64,000 nt of DNA from Gemmataceae bacterium. Lineage in GTDB: Bacteria; Planctomycetota; Planctomycetia; Gemmatales; Gemmataceae. The position numbers and the translations under genes are program-made. Positions within the stretch are counted from its first letter, which is position 1, and every line of letters starts with the position of its first letter. The stretch is taken from assembly GCA_022842245.1 (NCBI GenBank), contig JALHPZ010000017.1, positions 1 through 64,000 on the forward strand, given 5' to 3'. The notes under the pieces are model-generated. The model did no database searches. It saw only the letters and a list, made by a program, of their open reading frames with translations, and was not told the DNA's origin. This document shows, one piece after another, positions 23,582 through 35,947 of the stretch.

Positions 23582-24775
23582 ATGCGTCGCTTCGCCTACT
23601 CCCTGCTCGGTCTCGCATTCCTCATTGCCGATTCCCAAGCCCTCGAAGCCGTCGGCACGCTGAAAAGCGTCGATACCGGGAAGGGCGTGGTCGTCGTCGC
23701 CGCCAACGGACGCGACCGGACGCTGAAGGTCGATCCGAAGCTGAAAGTTCTGGACGCGAAGGGCGAGGCGCTCGCCGACGGACTGAAGGCGAAGGAGTTG
23801 AAGGAAGGAACGGAGGTGACGGTCACGGTCGAATTCGAGAACAACGAGGCAGTGCTGAAATCGCTGCAGCTCGGTCGGAAGCGGGGTGCCCCGGCCGCGC
23901 AGCCAAGCGGCGGGAAGGCTTCTGTCGGGTTCAAACCGCTCACCGAGATGGCGGCGACGGACCGATACAAGGGCGAGGACGGCGGCCTCTACGGTGGCGG
24001 ATCGAACGAACCGCCGGCGGAGCACGCGGCCACGGCGAAGACGCTCACGACCCAAATCGTACCACGGGACGCCGAGGGCCGGCCCGCGAAGGACGGCCGG
24101 ATCGCGCTCGTGTCCATCAGCATGTCGAACGCGACGCAGGAGTTCTCCACGTTCAAGCGCATCGCCGATGCGGACAAGGACAAGTCGGCGCGGGTGACGA
24201 TCGTCGATTGCGCGCAGGGTGGGCAGGCGATGGCGGAGTGGGTGCCGGCGGACGCGCGGCCGTGGACCGAGGCCGAGCGGCGACTCAAAGCGGCGGGCGT
24301 GTCGAACCGGCAGGTGCAGGTCGCGTGGATCAAGCTGGCGAACAAGGGACCTCGGGGCGATCTGAGCGAACACGGCGCGAAGCTGCGCAAGGATACGCGC
24401 GCCGTCGTGGCGAACGCGAAGGCGCGCTTTCCGAACCTGCGCATCGCGTACCTCGGCAGCCGCATCTACGGCGGCTATTCGAGCGGTCCGTTGAATCCGG
24501 AGCCGTACGCGTATGAAGGCGGCTTCGTGGTCCGTGGCCTGATTCGCGATCAGATCAAGGGCGACATCGCGAGGGAGCCGTTGCTGTTGTGGGGGCCGTA
24601 TTTGTGGGCCGACGGCACGACGCCGCGCAAGAGCGACGGCCTCGTCTACGAACGCGCCGATCTCGCCGCCGACGGCACCCATCCCAGCGACAGTGGACGG
24701 CGAAAGGTTGCTGATCAACTGTTGGCGTTCTTCAAGACCGATGCCCTGGCGAAGACCTGGTTCCTCGGAAAGTGA
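23582..24775 (+). CDS. Exported SGNH-hydrolase-like protein
   Basis: 397 residues. The signal peptide MRRFAYSLLGLAFLIADSQA is followed by a small beta domain (about 22-100, GTLKSVDTGKGVVVVAANGR) and a larger domain. Within it, ALVSISMSNATQEF (about 177-185) sits where SGNH esterases carry the block I nucleophile Ser. ADGTHPSDSGRRKVADQLL (Asp-364, His-367) matches the block V DxxH dyad. The family esterifies or deacylates carbohydrates and lipids. The Gly/Asp context usual before the block I serine is altered, so catalysis is probable but unproven. It ends before a strong terminator. Confidence 0.6.
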   Translation: MRRFAYSLLGLAFLIADSQALEAVGTLKSVDTGKGVVVVAANGRDRTLKVDPKLKVLDAKGEALADGLKAKELKEGTEVTVTVEFENNEAVLKSLQLGRKRGAPAAQPSGGKASVGFKPLTEMAATDRYKGEDGGLYGGGSNEPPAEHAATAKTLTTQIVPRDAEGRPAKDGRIALVSISMSNATQEFSTFKRIADADKDKSARVTIVDCAQGGQAMAEWVPADARPWTEAERRLKAAGVSNRQVQVAWIKLANKGPRGDLSEHGAKLRKDTRAVVANAKARFPNLRIAYLGSRIYGGYSSGPLNPEPYAYEGGFVVRGLIRDQIKGDIAREPLLLWGPYLWADGTTPRKSDGLVYERADLAADGTHPSDSGRRKVADQLLAFFKTDALAKTWFLGK

Positions 24776-24797
24776 TCGCAGACCGATTCGAAACACG

Positions 24798-24828
24798 AAC
24801 GCCCCGGCGGGATTCCCGCCGGGGCGTT
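24798..24828. terminator. Perfect 15-bp hairpin between convergent genes
   Basis: AACGCCCCGGCGGGA and TCCCGCCGGGGCGTT are exact reverse complements with a single T between them. The hairpin lies 22 bases after the hydrolase stop and 17 bases after the stop of the PPC-domain gene on the other strand. It lacks a long U-tract, but its strength and position fit a bidirectional terminator. Confidence 0.75.
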
Positions 24829-24844
24829 CCGCGTTCGCTCGTGG

Positions 24845-26896
24845 TCACTTCTTCTTCGGTTCTTCCTTCTTGGGCGGCTCCGCCTTCTTCGGTTCGGTCA
24901 CGGTCAGGTCGGGCACGCGCATTTCGTAGGCGAAGTCGCGGCCGGCGTTCTTGGCGGTGAAGCGCAGGACGATATTCGCGGCTCCCGGGGCGGCGTTGGC
25001 CGCCGCTGCGATCTCGAACTCCGCTTCGTTGGCCCCCTTCGCGATCGGCTTGAGCTTTGCCGTCACGTTCGCCGGCAGCCCCAACGCCGCGATCGCGATC
25101 TCCTCGGCGAAGCCGGCGGCGCGTTTGACCACGACCTTCCCCTTCACCGACGTTCCCTTGTCGAAGCTCGCCTTCTCGACCGTGACCGTAGGCGAGACCA
25201 GAGGATCCGGCGCGACGTACGCGTAGAGTTGCTCGGTCATTTCGCGGGGGACGTTGGGCAGCGCGGCCAGGCCGGTGCGAACCAGGTCGTTCATGTGCGT
25301 GGTCTTCGCCACGTCCTTGCCGTCGATCTTGGCGGTGGCCTTCACGGTGAAGGGCACGAGGCCGGGCTTCGCGCCGGGTTTGAGGGTGACGCGCATCAAG
25401 AGCGGCGTCGCGGGCTGCGGATTGGCGGCCGGCGGGATCGTCAGCGTTCCCGTGAGGGCGTCGGAAACGACGGCCAGTTCGAGGGGAAGATTGAATCCGT
25501 TCAGGCGCGACACGCCGACGATCGGAATGTTGGCCGTGCCGCTGGCGGAAAGGTCGATCCGGTCCATGCCGACCGCGACTTCGAAATCCATCGTCGCGGG
25601 GCGCACGGTGAGGTGGTAGATCTCGGACGGACCGAATCCGTAATTCAGGTGCTCAGCCACCGCGAAGAATTCGCCATCGGCGGCGGGTGTGAACTCGGCC
25701 CGCGCCGTGGCTTGCGCGGGGTTCGACCGCGCCAGTTCGGCCCCCTTCGCGTCCACGACCTTCAGCAAGACTTCGGCCGGCGAATTGATCTCGTAGGTAC
25801 GGGCCACCAGTTCGATCTTTTGCCCTTTCTTCGCGGGGAAGGCAAAATAATCGAAGTCGCCTTTCTGCTCGAAGCGGCCCGAGACGCCGCCGGGGACGGG
25901 GATCTTGTTGGCCTTGGCGATCTCGTTGTTCGGTTCGGTTTCGGCGAGTTCGGGGTGTGGACTGACGAGCACGGGCACGGACCAGCCGCCGGTGCCCGCG
26001 GCGCGGCGCGGGCTGGCGAGTTGCGCGAGGCCGGTGCCCTTCACGCTCGTCGATTGAACGCCATCGAGTCCCGGTCCGGCGAAGCCGATGGTGGCGGTCT
26101 TGTCCTTCTCGACGGCGAGGGGGAAGGCGGTAGTCGCGCCCGGGCCGTCGCCGATGCGCAGGCGGTACGTGTAGTCGCCGCCGCCGCGATAGGTCGTATC
26201 GCGGATTTCGACGATCACTTCGGTCACCGCCGCGAAGAGGTGCGTCACGCGGGCATCCGATTGCAGGCCCGGCGTATCATCGGCGTAGAGCGCGGGCATC
26301 TCCCGGCCGGACTTGGCATCGTGCAAAATCACGACCGGATCGAGTGGTGAACCGATCCGCCGCGCGAGGGCTTCGAAGGTCATCCGCTGCCCGGCGGCGA
26401 CCTTCACGAGGTAGAAGTCGCTCGATTCCACGGCGATCGCGCCGGTCACGACGCAGGGGCCGGGCAGCGGCATCGGCGCGGCCTTCTTGTTGTTCCCCGG
26501 CTTCTTCTCGACTTCCGGCAGGTCGTCCACGCAGATCGGGCGCGCGTTCGAGATGCCATGCTTGGATGCCACGCGGACCTGATACAGTCCGACGGGGGCG
26601 TCCTTCGGCACCTCCACGGTCGCGCCGACGCTCGCGGGCTTCGCGGAGTCCTTTGCGATCGTGGCCTTCGCGCCGGGAATGCTCACAAGGATTTCCGTGG
26701 CGTCGCCGAGATTCGTGCCGCCGAGCGTCACGGTGGTCGTCGCGCCGGGTCGCACGCCGAGGTTCGCCGGGCTGGTCAAGGTCGGGAACTGCGGCGGCAG
26801 CGTGGGGAGCGCGGACTTCGGCTGCGCGCGGGACGGAAGGCTGGTACCGCCGAGGGCAACCGCGAGGGCGAGGAAGGCCAGCGAACGGGAGAACAT
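24845..26896 (-). CDS. Secreted PPC-domain protein
   Basis: 683 residues. A signal peptide (MFSRSLAFLALAVALGGTSLPSRA) precedes IPT-like beta modules (PANLGVRPGATTTVTLGGT). Bacterial pre-peptidase C-terminal (PPC) style domains follow, for example ETEPNNEIAKANKIPVPGGV then GDFDYFAFPAKKGQKIEL. A C-terminal Lys/Glu-rich tail (KKAEPPKKEEPKKK) closes the protein. The start at 26896 is fixed by the signal peptide. It follows the cytochrome/WD40 gene by 77 bases on the same strand; this pairing is common in planctomycetes. Function is unknown, probably envelope binding. Confidence 0.75.
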   Translation of the reverse strand: MFSRSLAFLALAVALGGTSLPSRAQPKSALPTLPPQFPTLTSPANLGVRPGATTTVTLGGTNLGDATEILVSIPGAKATIAKDSAKPASVGATVEVPKDAPVGLYQVRVASKHGISNARPICVDDLPEVEKKPGNNKKAAPMPLPGPCVVTGAIAVESSDFYLVKVAAGQRMTFEALARRIGSPLDPVVILHDAKSGREMPALYADDTPGLQSDARVTHLFAAVTEVIVEIRDTTYRGGGDYTYRLRIGDGPGATTAFPLAVEKDKTATIGFAGPGLDGVQSTSVKGTGLAQLASPRRAAGTGGWSVPVLVSPHPELAETEPNNEIAKANKIPVPGGVSGRFEQKGDFDYFAFPAKKGQKIELVARTYEINSPAEVLLKVVDAKGAELARSNPAQATARAEFTPAADGEFFAVAEHLNYGFGPSEIYHLTVRPATMDFEVAVGMDRIDLSASGTANIPIVGVSRLNGFNLPLELAVVSDALTGTLTIPPAANPQPATPLLMRVTLKPGAKPGLVPFTVKATAKIDGKDVAKTTHMNDLVRTGLAALPNVPREMTEQLYAYVAPDPLVSPTVTVEKASFDKGTSVKGKVVVKRAAGFAEEIAIAALGLPANVTAKLKPIAKGANEAEFEIAAAANAAPGAANIVLRFTAKNAGRDFAYEMRVPDLTVTEPKKAEPPKKEEPKKK

Positions 26897-26973
26897 GCGT
26901 CGGACCTCGATCGGAAGGAGCGGCGGCCCGGTACCAGGCCGCGCGCCGATTCGGAACAACAACGGAACAACGG

Positions 26974-28449
26974 TTATTTCTTGGCCGGGGCGGCGGCCGC
27001 CTTGCTCGCGATGCCGGGCGAGGCGTTGAAGCCCTTCACGAGCGCGCCGTCGGCGACGGTCCAGACGCGGATCTCGCCGTCGTAGGAACCGCCGGCGACC
27101 TGCTTGCCGTCCGGGCTGATCGCGAGGGCGTAGACGAAATCGTCGAGGCCCTGGAAGGTCTTGAGGTTGGAGAGCTTGTCCATGTCCCACGAGCGGACCG
27201 ATTTATCGGCGGAGGCTGTGAGCAGCAGCGGCTGGCTGGGGTGGGCGACGACCTTGAAGACCTCGTCGCCGTGGCCGGCGGTCGCCTTGATCTGCTTCCC
27301 TTCACCGGTGGGCTTCCAGGTGCGAAGCTGGCGGTCGGCGCCGACCGAGTAACCGACGGACAGGTCCGGCTTGACCGCGATGCCGTAGACGATGTTCTGG
27401 TGGTCCGGGAAGGTGAGGACCGATTCCTTGGCCTTGAGGTCCCAGACCTTCGCGGTCTTATCGCGGCCGGCGGTGAGGAGGTATTTGCCGTCGGCGGAAA
27501 TCGCGATGCCGAGGACCCAGTCGGCGTGGTTCTCGACGGTTTGTTCGAGTTTCACTTTGTCGAGACCGGCGGAGAGGTCCCAGACGCGGACGGCGCGGTC
27601 GCAGCCGCCGGCGGCGAGGGTCTTGCCGTCCTTCGAGAGGGTGAGGCAGAGGACGGAATCGTCGGCATCGAGGAGTTGCTTGAGCATGACGGCCTTGTCG
27701 GCGACGCCGTCGAGGTACGCGACACCGTCCTTGGTGGACTTGGGCTTCGCGGCAAGATCGTAGATGCGGACGTCGCCCTCCTGGCCGGGGCGGCCGCCGG
27801 CGACGGCGAGCTTGCCGTCGGGGAGAAACGCCATGCCGTAGGCGCGTTCGGCCCGCGTCGCGATCCGCTTCGTCAGCTTCGCGTCGGCAATGGACCAGAC
27901 CAGCAGTTCGTGGTGCCCGCCGACGACGAGGCTCTGGCCGTCGGGGGTGAAGGCCAGCGCATTCACGATGCTGGCGAACTTGTACTTTTCCGGCGGCGTC
28001 GGCGGCGTCCAGCGCACGCGCAGCTCTTTCACGAGGTCCGCCTTGCGGTCCAGCCCGGCGTCGAATTTCGCTCCCTCGGCGATCCAGCGCCGGATGATCT
28101 CGGCCTTTTCCTTCGGCACCGCCTCGCCCTTGTCCCGCGGTGGCATGCGGCGCTCGTCCTTCGTGACGATGAGCGTGTGGAACTCGCTTTCGTCGGGTTT
28201 GCCGACCACGATCGGCTCGCCGTCGCTGCCGCCCGCGAGCATCTTCTCGATGGTCGTCATGTCGTACTTGCCGGACCGCTTCTTCGCGTCGTGGCAGGCG
28301 AAGCAGTTCTCCTTGAGGATCGGGGCCACGTCGTTGATGAAACTGACGGGCTTGTCGGCGGCGCGGGCCGAGGGCGCGGGCGCGAACAGGAGGAACAGCA
28401 GCGCGGCGGCGACGGCGCAGACGACGCACAGGCGGACATTGCGAAGCAT
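26974..28449 (-). CDS. Planctomycete cytochrome c / WD40 fusion protein
   Basis: 491 residues. Signal peptide (about 1-30), then a planctomycete-type cytochrome c domain (about 33-130) with NCFACHDAKK as the CxxCH haem site and RRMPPRDKGEAVP ahead of a possible distal Met. The rest is a WD40 beta-propeller, for example SVLCLTLSKDGKTLAAGGCD, RAVRVWDL, LLLTASADKSVRSWDMD and VAGGSYDGEIRVWTV. Export to the periplasm is implied by haem attachment. The electron partner and role are unknown. It is upstream of and co-directional with the PPC-domain gene. Confidence 0.88.
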   Translation of the reverse strand: MLRNVRLCVVCAVAAALLFLLFAPAPSARAADKPVSFINDVAPILKENCFACHDAKKRSGKYDMTTIEKMLAGGSDGEPIVVGKPDESEFHTLIVTKDERRMPPRDKGEAVPKEKAEIIRRWIAEGAKFDAGLDRKADLVKELRVRWTPPTPPEKYKFASIVNALAFTPDGQSLVVGGHHELLVWSIADAKLTKRIATRAERAYGMAFLPDGKLAVAGGRPGQEGDVRIYDLAAKPKSTKDGVAYLDGVADKAVMLKQLLDADDSVLCLTLSKDGKTLAAGGCDRAVRVWDLSAGLDKVKLEQTVENHADWVLGIAISADGKYLLTAGRDKTAKVWDLKAKESVLTFPDHQNIVYGIAVKPDLSVGYSVGADRQLRTWKPTGEGKQIKATAGHGDEVFKVVAHPSQPLLLTASADKSVRSWDMDKLSNLKTFQGLDDFVYALAISPDGKQVAGGSYDGEIRVWTVADGALVKGFNASPGIASKAAAAPAKK

Positions 28450-28602
28450 GAGAGGAACACTCCAAGACGCCGCGACGCGGCGAGCGGTGGGACTCGTATT
28501 CTAACCCGAAACGGTCCGCGCGGGTAGCGAACATTGTCGGGCGATCGGCGGGCGGCGTATGATGCCGGTATTCTCCTGCCCGCCGCCGCCGGACCCAGTG
28601 CC

Positions 28603-29058
28603 ATGAATCTCCGGGAATTCCAGGATCTTCTCGCCCGTCACCCCGATACCCCGCTGCATTTCGCCCTGCCCGACGGCGATCTCGTGCCCGCGCACTTCCA
28701 CGTCACGGAAGTCGGGCGCATCCGCAAGGACTTCATCGACTGCGGCGGCACGCGGCGCTCGGAATCGAGCTGCCGCCTGCAGGTCTGGATCGCGAGCGAC
28801 ACCGATCACCGGCTGAATGCGTCCAAACTGGCGGCGATCCTCAAGCTGGCGACCCCGCTCTTCGACTCCGACGATCTACCGGTCGAAGTGGAATACGAAG
28901 CCGGCGTGGTCTCGCAGTATCCGGTGACGGACGCGGACGCGACGCCGAGCGGACTGCTGTTCCAGTTGGGGTCGAAGCACACCGACTGCCTCGCGAAGGA
29001 CCGCTGCGGCGTGCCGCTCGCCAGCGCCGAGGGCTGCGCCGCGCCGGGGTGCTGCTGA
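28603..29058 (+). CDS. DUF6428 family protein
   Basis: 151 residues from ATG 28603 (MNLREFQDLLARHPD). The core PAHFHVTEVGRIRKDFIDCG and SCRLQVWIASDTDHRLNASK fit the small soluble DUF6428 family. The C-terminus adds KDRCGVPLASAEGCAAPGCC, a cysteine cluster that could bind a metal or metalloid. Function is not established. It lies next to the oxyR gene, convergent with it and only 18 bases away, which weakly suggests a stress context. Confidence 0.7.
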   Translation: MNLREFQDLLARHPDTPLHFALPDGDLVPAHFHVTEVGRIRKDFIDCGGTRRSESSCRLQVWIASDTDHRLNASKLAAILKLATPLFDSDDLPVEVEYEAGVVSQYPVTDADATPSGLLFQLGSKHTDCLAKDRCGVPLASAEGCAAPGCC

Positions 29059-29076
29059 TCCATCCTGTCGGGCCTG

Positions 29077-32561
<3,485 letters not shown>

Positions 32562-32584
32562 GGTCCCTGATCATCGCGTCCGAC

Positions 32585-32627
32585 CGATCCGCGGGGGCCG
32601 ACGACGACCCCCGCGGATCGACTTTTT
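32585..32627 (+). terminator. Intrinsic terminator of katG
   Basis: CGATCCGCGGGGG (32585-32597) pairs perfectly with CCCCCGCGGATCG (32608-32620) across a 10-base loop and is followed by ACTTTTT. It starts 24 bases after the katG stop. This 13-bp GC-rich stem with a T-run is a textbook Rho-independent terminator. Confidence 0.92.
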
Positions 32628-32667
32628 GGCGATCCATCTCGATGAATTCGAGCGGCACCCGCAATCG

Positions 32668-33954
32668 TCAACCGATCGCGACGATTCTCGAAGCCAACGC
32701 GGTCAACCACTTCGCGGCGCGGGCGCCGTCGACGACCCGGTGATCGAAGGTCAGGCTCAAGCACAAGGTATGGCCCGCCACGATCTGGCCGGCCCGTACG
32801 ATCGGCTCCTCCACGATCCGCCCCACGCCCAGGATCCCCGCCTGCGGCAAATTGAGGATCGGGGTGAACGCATCGATGCCGAAGGCGCCCAGACTGGTGA
32901 TGGTGAACGTGCCCCCCTCAAGAAGATGTTGGCTCAATCGATTGGCGCGGGCGTCCGCGATGAGTTGCCGGGTGCGGCTCGTGATCTCGTCGAGCGACAA
33001 TCGATCCGCATGGCGAACCACCGGCGCCAGCAATCCCGCCTCGCAGTCGACCGCGAGGGCGATGTGGATGTCGTCGTACTGGTAGATTCCGTCGCGGTGC
33101 CAGCATGCGTTGAGTTGGGGTAGTTCGCGCAGGGTCGCGGCCACCAGCTGAATCAGGATGTCATGGTAGCTCGGCGCGTCGCCGTTCGCGGTTCGCTTGC
33201 GTTCGTTGCGAAAGTCGACGAGCGGGCCGGCGTCGATCGTGGTCGTGAGGGTGACCGGGGCGGCCTGGGTGACGCCGGCCGTCATTCGCTGGGCGATCGT
33301 CAAGCGCCGCTTCGAGGCCGGGGTGTGCGTGCCGGGCGAGGCGGGGGCCGGATCCGAATGGCTCGTGGGCCGGCTTGGATCGACGTCGCGTTCGCGGATG
33401 CGGCCACCACGTCCGCTGCCGGAAAGCGTAGTCCAGTCGAGGCCGAGTTCCTTCGCGCGCCGGCGGGCGCGGGGCGTGGCGACGGGCCGAGCGGTCGATG
33501 GCCGTGATGCCGCCCGTCGGACGTCGTCGTCGATGACGCGACCGGTCGGATCGGGAGACGGAATGGTGTCGAGGTCGATGCCGAGTTGTCGCGCCAGTCG
33601 TCGGGCGGCCGGTCCGGCAGGGCGCGGCAATCGGCGGGGCGCCTCGGGAAGAGTCTGCGGCAGCGCCTCGTGATGCGGGGCCGACCCCACCGTCGTTGGT
33701 GCGGGTTCGCCCTCGGCCAGCAGGAAGCCGATCACCTGGCCGACCTTCACGGTCTCGCCGGGTCGGGGCGCGTCCGCCGGAATCCAGAGATAACCCGCCT
33801 CGAAGGATTCGATCTCCTCGGCGGCCTTCTCGCCTTCCAGCGTGAAGAGCATCTCGCCCCGGCGAACCGATTCACCGGGCGACTTCAGCCATCGGCCGAG
33901 AACGCCTTCCTCCATCGACCAGCCAAGTCGCGGGATCGTGATTTCGTGAGCCAT
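32668..33954 (-). CDS. 2-oxoacid dehydrogenase E2 (dihydrolipoamide acyltransferase)
   Basis: 428 residues: lipoyl domain (about 1-76) with the modified Lys-43 in TLEGEKAAEEIES, a peripheral subunit-binding segment near 115-150, a linker, and the catalytic domain ending with LSLTFDHRVVDGARAAKW, where His and Asp of DHRxxDG drive acyl transfer to CoA. It is the last gene of the eight-gene operon, four bases after the E1 gene. The acyl group is not predictable: acetyl, branched-chain and acetoin systems share these features. No E3 (lipoamide dehydrogenase) gene is present, so E3 must be shared. Confidence 0.93.
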   Translation of the reverse strand: MAHEITIPRLGWSMEEGVLGRWLKSPGESVRRGEMLFTLEGEKAAEEIESFEAGYLWIPADAPRPGETVKVGQVIGFLLAEGEPAPTTVGSAPHHEALPQTLPEAPRRLPRPAGPAARRLARQLGIDLDTIPSPDPTGRVIDDDVRRAASRPSTARPVATPRARRRAKELGLDWTTLSGSGRGGRIRERDVDPSRPTSHSDPAPASPGTHTPASKRRLTIAQRMTAGVTQAAPVTLTTTIDAGPLVDFRNERKRTANGDAPSYHDILIQLVAATLRELPQLNACWHRDGIYQYDDIHIALAVDCEAGLLAPVVRHADRLSLDEITSRTRQLIADARANRLSQHLLEGGTFTITSLGAFGIDAFTPILNLPQAGILGVGRIVEEPIVRAGQIVAGHTLCLSLTFDHRVVDGARAAKWLTALASRIVAIG

Positions 33955-33958
33955 CGCG

Positions 33959-35941
33959 CTACTCCTGCATCAGATCCCGGATGGCCTGAATCACGCGGGC
34001 GACATCCGGCACAACGGCGAGTTCCAGGGACGGAGCGTAGGGCGTCGGGGCGAACGCGCCGTGCAGCCGTTTGATCGGGGCGTCGAGATCGTTGAATCCC
34101 GCGTCGGCGATCTGTGCGGCGATTTCGGAGGCGAACCCGCACGGGCCGAACGCCTCGTCCACGATCAGCAGCCGGCCCGTTCTGGCGACCGATTGCCGGA
34201 TGCTCTCGATGTCGAGGGGCGAGACGGTTCGCGGATCGACGATCTCGACGGAGACGCCTTCGCGGGCCAGTTGCTCCGCGGCCTGGAGCGCGTGGTGCAC
34301 CATCCGCGCCAGCGCGACGACCGTGACATCGGTTCCGGGGCGAACGATGCGGGCCAGGCCAAAGGGGATTTCATAGGGTGCCTCGGGCACCGGACCTTTC
34401 ATCTGCATCAATTCGCGGTGTTCGAGGAAGAGCACGGGGTCGTCGCTCGTCAGCGCGTGCGCCATCAGGCCTTTGGCGTCGAACGGGTTCGAAGGCAACA
34501 CGACCCGAAGCCCCGGGATATGCGAATAGATGGAGTGGTAGAGACCGGAGTGGTGCGTTGCGGCCGAGTGGCCGACCCCGCCGCAGCCGCGGAGCAGCAG
34601 CGGCATTTTCAGCCGACCGCTGCTCATGTACTGCATCTTCGCGATCTGATTGACGATCTCGCCGAACGCGTCGTGGATGAAGTCGATGAACATGAAATCG
34701 ATGACGGGTCGCGTGCCGGTCATCGCCGCGCCGCAGGCGAGGCCGACGAACCCGCGCTCGCAGATCGGCGTATCACACAACCGGTCCGCGCCGTACTTCG
34801 CATACAGGCCGAGCGTCGTTCGGAAGTTGCCGCCGCGAACGCCGATGCCTTCCCCCATCACGAAGATCGTGGGATCGTCGGCCATGGCGCGATCGAGGGC
34901 TTCCACCGTGGCGGCCACGAACGTGAGTTCGCGGCCGGCTTCGGTACGGGGCGGTTCCTCGCGAGGCGGTGTTCGCGGCTCGGCGAAGACGTGCGTGGTC
35001 GCCGTGGCGGCGTCCGGGACGGCGCTCGCTTCCGCGAAGGCGCGCGCCTCCCGGACCAACTCCGCCACCTCGGCCTCGATCGCATCGAATCGGGAGCGCA
35101 GGTGTTCACATCGCTCGGCCAGACGGCGAATGGGGCAGCGTTCCCTCCAGGCCGCCACATCTTCCTTCGTGCGGTAGGTGAAGTCGCCCATCCCCTCGGC
35201 GTGGGCCCGCGTGCGGTAGGTCTTGCACTCGATGAGTGTCGGCCCGCCCCCGGCGCGCGCGCGGGCGATCGCTTCGCCGGCGACCCGCTCGATCTCCAAA
35301 ACGTCGTTCCCGTCCAGTTCGAAGCCGGGGATGCCGTAGTTCGCCGCCCGTCGACCGACATCGGGGATGCCGCTGGCGTAGGCGAAGGGGACTTCGGTGG
35401 CGAACTGGTTGTTTTCGCAAACGAACAGCACGGGCAGCTTCCAGATGCTGGCCATGTTCAGGCCTTCGTGGAAGGCTCCGTTGTTGACGGCGCCGTCGCC
35501 GAAAAAGGCCGCGCCGACCGTGCCGTTCTTCCGGATCTTCGCGCTGTACCCGCCGCCGCAGGCTTGCAGGATGCACGGGCCGACGATGCCGCTGGTGCCC
35601 ATCATGCCGATTTCGGGCGCGAACAGGTGCATGCTGCCGCCGCGACCCCGCGAACAACCGGTCGCCCGACCAAACAGCTCCGCGATCAGCTCGCGCGGCG
35701 GCAGGCCTTTGGCCAAAGCGTGGCCGTGGCCGCGGTGCGTGCTGAAGACCGAATCCTTCGCGGTGAGGTGCGCGCACACGCCGGCGGCGATCGCCTCCTG
35801 GCCGACGTAGGTGTGGCACGCCCCGTGGATCAGCCCGCGCTGGTGACAGCGCGCGAGTTCCTCCTCGGTCTGCCGGATGATCTGCATCGTCCGATACAGA
35901 GCGAGAATCCGCTCGTCGGTCGGAGGGACAAGGTCTGACAT
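33959..35941 (-). CDS. Fused alpha/beta E1 of a 2-oxoacid or acetoin dehydrogenase
   Basis: 660 residues. Residues about 1-320 are E1-alpha: GHGHALAKGL, GGSMHLF, and the thiamine diphosphate motif GDGAVNNGAFHEG followed by CENN. Residues about 330-660 are E1-beta: MGEGIGVRGG, EIVNQIAKMQYMSSGR, and GGVGHSAATHHSGLYHSIYS. The alpha-beta fusion is found in some planctomycete and Bacteroidetes enzymes; in most bacteria these are two genes. It decarboxylates a 2-oxoacid (or cleaves acetoin) and passes the acyl group to the E2 encoded next. Six bases separate it from the SDR gene. Confidence 0.92.
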   Translation of the reverse strand: MSDLVPPTDERILALYRTMQIIRQTEEELARCHQRGLIHGACHTYVGQEAIAAGVCAHLTAKDSVFSTHRGHGHALAKGLPPRELIAELFGRATGCSRGRGGSMHLFAPEIGMMGTSGIVGPCILQACGGGYSAKIRKNGTVGAAFFGDGAVNNGAFHEGLNMASIWKLPVLFVCENNQFATEVPFAYASGIPDVGRRAANYGIPGFELDGNDVLEIERVAGEAIARARAGGGPTLIECKTYRTRAHAEGMGDFTYRTKEDVAAWRERCPIRRLAERCEHLRSRFDAIEAEVAELVREARAFAEASAVPDAATATTHVFAEPRTPPREEPPRTEAGRELTFVAATVEALDRAMADDPTIFVMGEGIGVRGGNFRTTLGLYAKYGADRLCDTPICERGFVGLACGAAMTGTRPVIDFMFIDFIHDAFGEIVNQIAKMQYMSSGRLKMPLLLRGCGGVGHSAATHHSGLYHSIYSHIPGLRVVLPSNPFDAKGLMAHALTSDDPVLFLEHRELMQMKGPVPEAPYEIPFGLARIVRPGTDVTVVALARMVHHALQAAEQLAREGVSVEIVDPRTVSPLDIESIRQSVARTGRLLIVDEAFGPCGFASEIAAQIADAGFNDLDAPIKRLHGAFAPTPYAPSLELAVVPDVARVIQAIRDLMQE

Positions 35942-35947
35942 GGGTGG

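Noticed and set aside
34061..35938. A 625-codon plus-strand frame opposite the E1 gene
   Set aside because: Antisense of a clear thiamine-dependent enzyme, with no domain of its own.
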